Translations under genes and position numbers: made by a program
Assembly (NCBI GenBank): GCA_017518105.1
Contig: JAFWWC010000031.1
Coordinates: forward strand, 1 to 64,000
Direction of reading: 5' to 3'
Source of the DNA: Selenomonadaceae bacterium
Lineage (GTDB): Bacteria; Bacillota; Negativicutes; Selenomonadales; Selenomonadaceae
Length of the DNA stretch: 64,000 nt
The notes under the pieces: generated by a model
Databases searched by the model: none
Told to the model about the DNA's origin: nothing
Seen by the model: the letters and a program-made list of their open reading frames with translations, nothing else
Shown: positions 58,811 through 64,000 of the stretch, in pieces
Layout: each line of letters opens with the position of its first letter
Position numbering within the stretch: position 1 is the first letter of the stretch

Positions 58811-59719
58811 TCACCAGTTTTCAAAGCGACGACCTTTATCCAAGCCGCGCATAAGTTCCATATCCTCCGCCGTCAAGCTGAAGTCGAATACGTCAAAGTT
58901 CTCCGCGATGTGCTCAGGGTTCGATGAACCAGGAATCACGACGTAGCCCGCTTGCATTTGCCAACGCAAGATAATCTGGGCGGGCGTCTTAGAATACTTT
59001 TTGGCTAGGCGTTGGATAGTCTCGTTGCCGAAGATTTTTTGAGTGTTGCCGCGTCCGCCGAAGGGATACCAACTTTCCACGACTGTCCCGAACTGGGCGA
59101 CGTAAGCTTGAAGGTCGCTGTTCTGATAGAAGGGGTGATTCTCGTTCTGAATGACGGCGGGGACAATCTCGGCGGCGTTGCGTATCCTGTCGAAGTCTCG
59201 CGGCGTGTAGTAGTTCGATATGCCGATTGAACGGAGCTTGCCCGCCTTAACGCCACGAGCCAACGCCCGATAAACTTCCTCGTCATTGTAGCCAGGCTGA
59301 TGAATCAACATCAAGTCGATATAGTCCAAGCCGAGCGCGTCAAGGGAATTGTCAATGGCGGCGTCGGGGGAATTGTAGTTGCCGGGCATAATCTTTGACG
59401 TGATGAAAATTTCTTCGCGGGTGGCAATGCCGTCCTGAATCGCCCGACGAACCCCGCGACCGACGCCGACTTCATTGCCGTAATATCTCGCCGTGTCAAT
59501 CAATCGATAACCGACCTTGAGCGCGTGATAAACACATTCCTCCGCCGTATCGTCGTTAAGCGTCCACGTGCCCAATCCTAAGCGCGGCATGTCGTATCCG
59601 CTGTTCAAAGTCACAAAGTCGCTAGTCATCTCCTGCTTAACCTCCTTTTGCGCACCACACGAACTAAAAAAAATGACAATCATCATACAGATTGCCAACG
59701 AAAAAATTTTATTAAGCAT
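58811..59719 (-). CDS. Aldo/keto reductase with an N-terminal lipoprotein signal
   Basis: 302 residues. The enzyme part is a normal AKR: LGLGTWTLNDDTAEECVYHA, DTARYYGNE (catalytic Asp, Tyr), ITSKI, LMLIHQPG (catalytic His), PAQIILRWQMQAGYVVIPGS. The first 25 residues (MLNKIFSLAICMMIVIFFSS before CGAQ) form a signal peptide with lipobox, predicting a surface-anchored protein, unusual for an NAD(P)H enzyme. GAGGTG precedes the ATG at 59719, 3 nt past the larB stop, so it is co-transcribed with larB. Confidence 0.9.
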   Translation of the reverse strand: MLNKIFSLAICMMIVIFFSSCGAQKEVKQEMTSDFVTLNSGYDMPRLGLGTWTLNDDTAEECVYHALKVGYRLIDTARYYGNEVGVGRGVRRAIQDGIATREEIFITSKIMPGNYNSPDAAIDNSLDALGLDYIDLMLIHQPGYNDEEVYRALARGVKAGKLRSIGISNYYTPRDFDRIRNAAEIVPAVIQNENHPFYQNSDLQAYVAQFGTVVESWYPFGGRGNTQKIFGNETIQRLAKKYSKTPAQIILRWQMQAGYVVIPGSSNPEHIAENFDVFDFSLTAEDMELMRGLDKGRRFENW

Positions 59720-59722
59720 GAT

Positions 59723-60487
59723 TCACCTCACGCGATTAATCTTCGAGGCAAGCACGCCCGCCCCGAATCCGTTATCAATGTTGACGACGCACACGCCCGC
59801 CGCGCAACTGTTGAGCATTGCCAAGAGAGCCGCAAGCCCCTGGAACGAGGCACCATAGCCCACGCTCGTCGGCACGGCGATAACAGGACGATTCGTCAGC
59901 CCGCCGACCACGCTTGCCAATGCTCCTTCCATGCCAGCCACGACGATTATCACGTTTGCCGAGGTTATCTCGTCCATGTGCGCGAACAGCCGATGAATTC
60001 CCGCCACGCCGCAATCATAACACGTCCCGACTGCATTGCCCCAAAGATACGCAGCAAGCCTAGCCTCTTCAGCAACGGGAATATCACTCGTCCCCGCCGT
60101 CACGACTAAAATTTTTCTGCCCTCGTCTCGTTTCAAAGTCTTATCTCGGTCAACGTAAATCATTCGTGCCGTCTCGTCGAAGGTCGCCTCTGGTATCTCG
60201 TCGCGTAGGAAGTCAAATTGCTCACGACTCGCCCGCGACGCTATCAAATTGCCCGCGCTCCGTTCGTAGAGGTTCTTAAAAATAGTCTTGAGTTGCTCCT
60301 TAGTCTTGCCCGGCGAATAGACGACTTCCGGGAAACCCTGCCGGAGTTCTCGCCCGTGGTCTATAGACGCGAAGCCGAAGTTCTCTACCTGCAGTGAAAG
60401 ATTCTTCAGCCTAGCAAGGGTCGCCTCTTCCGTCATGCGCCCCGCCTTGTAATTGCGCAGGAGTTCTGTCAAAAGCTTTTCTGTCAT
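59723..60487 (-). CDS. larB: Nickel-pincer cofactor biosynthesis protein LarB
   Basis: 254 residues, PurE-like C-terminal domain: KILVVTAGTSDIPVAEEARL, VIIVVAGMEGALASVVGGLT, VGYGASFQGLAALLAMLNSC and VVNIDNGFGAGVLASKINRV. LarB carboxylates and hydrolyses nicotinic acid adenine dinucleotide, the first step to the nickel-pincer cofactor of lactate racemase-type enzymes; LarC, LarE and LarA are not in the window. ATG 60487 has AAGGTG at 6-7 nt, overlapping the nrdD stop, so larB is translationally linked to nrdD. Confidence 0.93.
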   Translation of the reverse strand: MTEKLLTELLRNYKAGRMTEEATLARLKNLSLQVENFGFASIDHGRELRQGFPEVVYSPGKTKEQLKTIFKNLYERSAGNLIASRASREQFDFLRDEIPEATFDETARMIYVDRDKTLKRDEGRKILVVTAGTSDIPVAEEARLAAYLWGNAVGTCYDCGVAGIHRLFAHMDEITSANVIIVVAGMEGALASVVGGLTNRPVIAVPTSVGYGASFQGLAALLAMLNSCAAGVCVVNIDNGFGAGVLASKINRVR

Positions 60488-60492
60488 GGTGC

Positions 60493-62001
60493 TCACCTTA
60501 GCCGCGCAATATGGAAAGTTCCAGTCTCTACTTCTTTGCGATGACAATGCGGGCACTCGTTAGCGATAATTCCGGTATAGCCGCAGACGGGGTCGCGGTC
60601 GACGGGGTGATTGATTGAGAAGTAACCCATATCAGCATCGTGCATCGCCCTAACCAGAGCCTCGAACGCGGAAAGATTTTTCGTCGGGTCGCCGTCCATT
60701 TCAATGTAAGCGATATGTCCCGCGTTGCAAAGGGCGTGATACGGTGCCTCGATACGAATCTTATCGACCGCGCATATCGGGAAGTAAACGGGCACGTGGC
60801 TTGAGTTCGTCATATACGGGCGGTCAGTCACGCCTTTTATCGTTCCATATGCCTTGCGATTAGCCCGCTGAAATTGTCCGGCTGTCGACTCGGCTGGCGT
60901 TCCAAACGTCGTCCAATTTCTACGTTCGCGCTTTGTGTAATCGTCCGTGCGTTCGCGAAGGTGTCCGACAATCTTTAAGCCGAGTTGCTGAGCCTCTTCG
61001 CTCTGCCCGTGGTGCTGACCGATTAACGCAACCAAACACTCAGCCAACCCGCAAAAGCCGATTGAATAGCTCGCGTGCTTGAGGACGTCTTTAATCTTGT
61101 CCGTCGGCTTGAGCTTGTCCGAATCCATCCACACGCCCTGCCCCATTAAGAACGGGAAATTGTAAACGTGCTTTTCCTCAATCGTCTTGAGCCGGCACAG
61201 CAGATAATCATGGCAAAGCGTAATGTACTTGTCGTAAAGCTTGAAGAACTCCTCGACGTTGCCTTTAGCCTCCAATGCGAGCTTTGGCAAGTTAATCGTC
61301 ACGAAGGCGAAATTCCCGCGGCTACCTGACTCCTCACGCCCGTTTACGTTCGACATAACCCGCGTCCGGCAACCCATAGTCGCCACGCAACTGTTGTAAT
61401 CGCCAGGCTTGTAGTACTGCAGGTTGTACGGCGCGTCAATGTTCACGAAGTTTGGGAAGAGACGCTTAGCACTGACCTTGCACGCCTTGCGGAACAAATC
61501 GTAGTTCGGGTCGTCTAAGTTGTAATTGACGCCGCTTTTGAGTTGGAAGACGCTGATTGGGAAAATCGGAGTTTCGCCATTGCCAAGCCCCGCGTTGATT
61601 GCGTTTAGGACTTCGCGAATCACCAAGCGACCTTCGGGGCTAGTGTCCATGCCGTAATTGATTGAACTGAACGGCACCTGCGCACCCGCCCGACTGTGAA
61701 GCGTGTTGAAGTTGTGAATCAAAGCCTCCATTGCCTGATGAGTTTCCTCTTCCACGTCCGCACACGCAAGCTTATAAATCTTTTCTGCTAGCTTAGCCGA
61801 GCCGACGACTTGCGCTAGGTTCTCGACGGCGGTGGGATTGTCCCCTTCCGAATAAGTGCAAATGTTAAAATCAATCTCGCCCGCCGCTTGCACGTCGCAT
61901 AATTCACTGGCGCGTTTAATCTCGTCACGTATCGCCCTCCTGAAAGATTTTTTTACACCTTCAGCCATAGCATAATCAAAGGCGTTTATGCTCTGACCGC
62001 C
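60493..62001 (-). CDS. nrdD: Anaerobic ribonucleoside-triphosphate reductase NrdD, exon 2
   Basis: Class III ribonucleotide reductase, making dNTPs without oxygen using a glycyl radical. After splicing the protein continues GGQSINAFDYAMAEGVKKSF, with HSRAGAQVPFSSINYG, SCVATMGCRTRVMSNVNG and SYSIGFCGLAECLVALIGQH, all conserved in NrdD. The C terminus holds the zinc-site region RDPVCGYTGIIANECPHC but stops 18 residues later (HRKEVETGTFHIARLR). The usual downstream glycyl-radical block (RITGYLVG-like) is absent, and larB begins at once. Joined with exon 1 the protein is 727 residues. Confidence 0.9.
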   Translation of the reverse strand, partial: GGQSINAFDYAMAEGVKKSFRRAIRDEIKRASELCDVQAAGEIDFNICTYSEGDNPTAVENLAQVVGSAKLAEKIYKLACADVEEETHQAMEALIHNFNTLHSRAGAQVPFSSINYGMDTSPEGRLVIREVLNAINAGLGNGETPIFPISVFQLKSGVNYNLDDPNYDLFRKACKVSAKRLFPNFVNIDAPYNLQYYKPGDYNSCVATMGCRTRVMSNVNGREESGSRGNFAFVTINLPKLALEAKGNVEEFFKLYDKYITLCHDYLLCRLKTIEEKHVYNFPFLMGQGVWMDSDKLKPTDKIKDVLKHASYSIGFCGLAECLVALIGQHHGQSEEAQQLGLKIVGHLRERTDDYTKRERRNWTTFGTPAESTAGQFQRANRKAYGTIKGVTDRPYMTNSSHVPVYFPICAVDKIRIEAPYHALCNAGHIAYIEMDGDPTKNLSAFEALVRAMHDADMGYFSINHPVDRDPVCGYTGIIANECPHCHRKEVETGTFHIARLR

Positions 62002-62903
62002 CACTTTAAATTTTAAAGCCGACTATATCTCTGCCTCAAGAGTTCAAAGTTGAGGCACTCCATTTTCACGGCGCGTACCAATAGCGCAATTACGATACTC
62101 GGTTACTCTCGATTAATCGGTTGATAAAGCCGAAACCCTTTTGCGGTCGATACCCTTTCTCTAGTCAGTTGACCTGTCGTCAGAATTCGGAACTAGCTTG
62201 ACGCTTTGGATTTTACGTCCCGGCGTTTGTGCATAATATCTGCAATATAAAGTCTGACGAGGAATGTTCAAACGAGCCGAAAGCTCTTTTAAGGTTCCTT
62301 CATATAACTCGCCACTTTTCAAAACTACTCTAAATATTTTATCTGTTCGGTTGCCGTGACCATTTTCAAAGGCTCTCTTCAAATTCTCCGCCTGTGTCGA
62401 AAACTTCAAATTGCTTATGTCGTAATTAAGAGGATTATCATCAAGATGTTCCACTACCTCGAATTTATCGTTTCTTATGTAAGCTAACGCCAAGAGGTGA
62501 TGCAATAAACATTTTTTGTTTGACGTAGAATTTTTAGTTTCCAAGGTCACATAGGGATAATTACGTTCATGAAAAGAAAGTTTCTTTATGTGTCCCGACT
62601 GGAGATTTACAACGTCGTAGCCGATGAGCCAGTAAAAATCTTTTACATTCTCGAAGCCGTAAAGCGTATTTATTTGAACCGGTGCAAAATCTTTTAAATC
62701 CGTCAAGGTAAGCTCCTCCTTTCTAAAAGATTGACAACGTGGCACAGGATTATTCGGTTGCGGTGTAAACAACCGACCTTCCCTGTTAGCCTCCTCATTA
62801 ATCGCCATTTCCTGCGATTGCTTTAACGCTGAGGAGACACCCTTTGGTTAAAGGTTAAAGGAGAGTTTGGTCATCCACATTGCTGCGGAAGTGTCCCGCT
62901 TTG
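62002..62903 (-). mobile_element. Group I intron in nrdD (902 nt), encoding an HNH homing endonuclease
   Basis: Exon 1 ends TGTTT and exon 2 begins GGCGG, joining QSNQNDMF to GGQSINAFD in frame. The 5' exon UGUUU plus intron C1 pairs with the internal guide GGGACA (P1, 5-nt loop), giving the required U-G pair at the splice site. The intron ends in G (62002). The 3' core has AGATATAGTC (62030-62021), the classical S/P7 segment, whose UAGUC pairs with GACUA (62166-62162). A P-like segment CAATCGCAGGAAATGG is near 62820. These are group I features; there is no intein-type protein splicing. Confidence 0.9.
62161..62706 (-). CDS. Intron-encoded HNH endonuclease (NUMOD4-HNH-NUMOD1-like)
   Basis: 181 residues from TTG 62706, chosen because AGGAGG stands 8 nt upstream; an ATG at 62808 has no spacing from its purine stretch and lies in the intron core. 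Order: NUMOD4-like IGYDVVNLQSGHIKKLSFHE, HNH core LLHHLLALAYI, VVEHLDDNPLNYDISNLKFS (H-x-D-N-N pattern), then a NUMOD1-like helix-turn-helix GTLKELSARLNIPRQTLYCR. It would cut intronless nrdD alleles to start homing. Its TAG stop overlaps the P7 strand of the intron. Confidence 0.88.
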   Translation of the reverse strand: MTDLKDFAPVQINTLYGFENVKDFYWLIGYDVVNLQSGHIKKLSFHERNYPYVTLETKNSTSNKKCLLHHLLALAYIRNDKFEVVEHLDDNPLNYDISNLKFSTQAENLKRAFENGHGNRTDKIFRVVLKSGELYEGTLKELSARLNIPRQTLYCRYYAQTPGRKIQSVKLVPNSDDRSTD

Positions 62904-63578
62904 AAACATATCGTTCTGGTTGCTCTGAATGGCAATGCACGCGAGCGAAGCATAAGACCGAATCGAGTTAGGCTCCCGAAGAAAACCATGCCCCGTCGAA
63001 AAGCCGCCGTGGAAGAGTTTCAGCAAATCGATTTGGCAACAGTTGAACGTTATCAAGCTGAAGTCCTTGTCGTGAATATGAATCCAATTTTCCTTGTCCG
63101 CCTGCACAAACTCTTCTGGCAAAACGTAGTTGTCGACGAAGTACTTAGAACTTTCCGCGCCGAGCTTTAGCATAATCCCCATTGAAGCATCGGTGTTGAT
63201 GTTGGCGTTGTCGCGCTTTAGGTCGATGTCCACGGAGTCGGCGAAGAAAATATCGCGGTAGGTGTCCATCAACTTTTTCTGCGCCACGCGGCGTTGAGCA
63301 TGTTTCTGCCGATAAACTATGAACTGCTTCGCCACGTCGTAAAAGCCATGAGCCATAAGCGACTTTTCCACTTGGTCTTGAATCGCCTCCACGCCGATAA
63401 TCTCGTTTTCGGCAATCGCCTGCTCCACCGAGTCGGTCACGCGTTCCACGTCGTGTGCAGAAAGTTTGTCGGAAGGTGTCGAGGCATCACGGTTCGCGCC
63501 GGCTATCGCATTGAAGATTTTCTCGCGATCGTAGTTCACCTTTTGCCCCGAACGCTTCCGAACTTTTGCCAGCCTCAT
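62904..63578 (-). CDS. nrdD: Anaerobic ribonucleoside-triphosphate reductase NrdD, exon 1
   Basis: 225 codons from ATG 63578 (AAAGGAGG 7 nt upstream) to the splice site. The N-terminal ATP-cone (RLAKVRKRSGQKVNYDREKI, with ALxxHGFYDVAKQFIVYRQK-type end) controls allostery; then DKDFSLITFNCCQIDLLKLF with the substrate-site Cys region, GFSTGHGFLREPNSIRSYAS and IAIQSNQND. Unspliced mRNA would stop 11 codons into the intron. In-frame ATG codons further upstream lack a ribosome site. Confidence 0.93.
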
Positions 63579-63609
63579 GCAAATCCCTCCTTTCAAGATA
63601 AGTGCCGCG

Positions 63610-63638
63610 ATTATACCACTTGCCACCGACCTTGTGAA
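63610..63638 (-). promoter_or_regulatory. Promoter of the nrdD-larB-akr-amrS run
   Basis: Reading leftward: TTCACA (63638-63633), 17-nt spacer, TATAAT (63615-63610), 32 nt before the nrdD start. I see no clear NrdR box pair here. Confidence 0.65.
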
Positions 63639-63738
63639 CAGATCGCCAAAGCTAAGCAAGACGCCAAAGGCAATTAGTCAACGGCTTAACAATGCGTTAT
63701 CACAAAGTCGGCGGCGTGAAAAAATTTTTTTGGCAAGC

Positions 63739-63768
63739 TTGACGCTTGAAATATCTTACAGCTATATT
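63739..63768 (+). promoter_or_regulatory. Promoter of the right-edge gene
   Basis: TTGACG at 63739-63744, 18-nt spacer, TATATT at 63763-63768, divergent from the nrdD promoter. Confidence 0.55.
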
Positions 63769-63799
63769 GACGGCAAAAAAGTTAAGGGAGGTTGTTGCC

Positions 63800-64000
63800 G
63801 TGAGGAAGGTCATTTTTCTTTTGACTGCCCTCGCCGCGTTTAGTTTCGGCGGGCAGAGTGCTTCGGCGGAAGTCAAAACTTTTCACGCGGAGAATTCTTA
63901 TCTGATGGACAAGGGCGAGCCTATCAAAGACGCGCAGGACTATGTCTTCAAAGACGCCGTCCGAAATATTTCCGAGCAGGCGGGCGTCGTCGTCAAAGCG
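63800..64000 (+). CDS. Secreted protein with FlgT/LPP20-like N-terminal domain (cut by the window edge)
   Basis: GTG at 63800 with AGGGAGG 8 nt upstream opens a frame that runs off the right edge after 67 codons. It has a signal peptide (RKVIFLLTALAAFSFGGQSA, cleaved near ASA) and then IKDAQDYVFKDAVRNISEQA with GVVVKA. This matches the N-terminal domain of the TPR protein at 42715-43659 (AEQKAIRNAQEQAGVYVES). Envelope location is likely; function unknown. Confidence 0.8.
   Translation, partial: MRKVIFLLTALAAFSFGGQSASAEVKTFHAENSYLMDKGEPIKDAQDYVFKDAVRNISEQAGVVVKA

Noticed and set aside
62707..62808. Longer HNH protein from ATG 62808
   Set aside because: The purine stretch is directly at the ATG with no spacing, and the extra 34 residues overlap the intron core. 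TTG 62706 has a well-placed AGGAGG.
62161..62903. Intein rather than intron in NrdD
   Set aside because: The frame closes with a stop codon 11 codons after exon 1, and the HNH frame has its own ribosome site; group I P1/P7 elements and a terminal G are present, so removal is at RNA level.

Overview
The window looks like chromosome from a motile, strictly anaerobic Negativicutes bacterium (Selenomonas/Anaerovibrio-like, a diderm relative of the Firmicutes). The pointers are two tandem SLH-domain outer-membrane porins of the OmpM type, a Clostridia/Selenomonas-type flagellar operon (flbD-fliL-fliM-fliY-cheY-fliOPQR-flhB-flhA), CheV, a transcarboxylase-5S-like carboxyltransferase, a DcuB C4-dicarboxylate carrier, a flavodiiron protein and an oxygen-sensitive class III ribonucleotide reductase. 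Genus cannot be fixed from the sequence alone.

Layout. 1-5.7 kb: 3' end of an IS5-like transposase, groES-groEL, two OmpM paralogues. 5.7-6.1 kb: a compact locus encoding a 26-aa hydrophobic peptide opposed by a convergent small RNA. 6.1-12.2 kb: minCDE (read leftward), the carboxyltransferase, an unknown gene and a two-component system. 12.2-16.2 kb: a leftward biosynthetic module of the tellurium-resistance-associated kind (HAD phosphatase, PRTase-PELOTA protein, PRTase-TRSP protein, HpcH/HpaI lyase). 17.1-17.4 kb: a second peptide/antisense-RNA locus. 17.4-21.9 kb: TAXI binding protein, CAP protein, GIY-YIG nuclease, FprA flavoprotein, STAS protein. 21.9-30.9 kb: flagellar operon. 31-38 kb: ATPase, YopX phage-type gene, tRNA-Ala, rfbA, acyltransferase, DUF362 and Hpt proteins. 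38.2-40.6 kb: Moco-type riboswitch and modACB. 40.6-45 kb: dnaB, DUF116, TPR protein, dcuB. 45-50.4 kb: double-glycine-leader peptide, small unknowns, cheV, deoD, ricT-like, trmN6. 50.6-52.9 kb: flgE and an FlhB-like gene. 53-57.9 kb: proC, DUF805, a mosaic family of three unknown genes, a NikBC-like permease pair. 58-63.6 kb: amrS, a lipoprotein aldo/keto reductase, larB, and nrdD split by a group I intron carrying an HNH endonuclease. The right edge cuts a secreted-protein gene.

The most notable observations are: (i) two unrelated small-peptide loci with the full architecture of par/Fst type I toxin-antitoxin systems (convergent antisense RNA, terminator hairpin between the promoters, direct repeats that make the antisense RNA complementary to the peptide's ribosome-binding site and start); (ii) a group I intron with a resolvable P1, P7 and splice sites inside the conserved QSNQND-GGQS region of nrdD, whose protein moreover ends before the usual glycyl-radical motif; (iii) a three-gene module-shuffled family at 54.4-56.1 kb; (iv) a PRTase/PELOTA/HAD/lyase biosynthetic module without Ter proteins beside it; (v) a Moco-type riboswitch that appears to control modA through a translationally coupled leader ORF; and (vi) an intergenic repeat whose two copies differ by compensatory changes in a hairpin.
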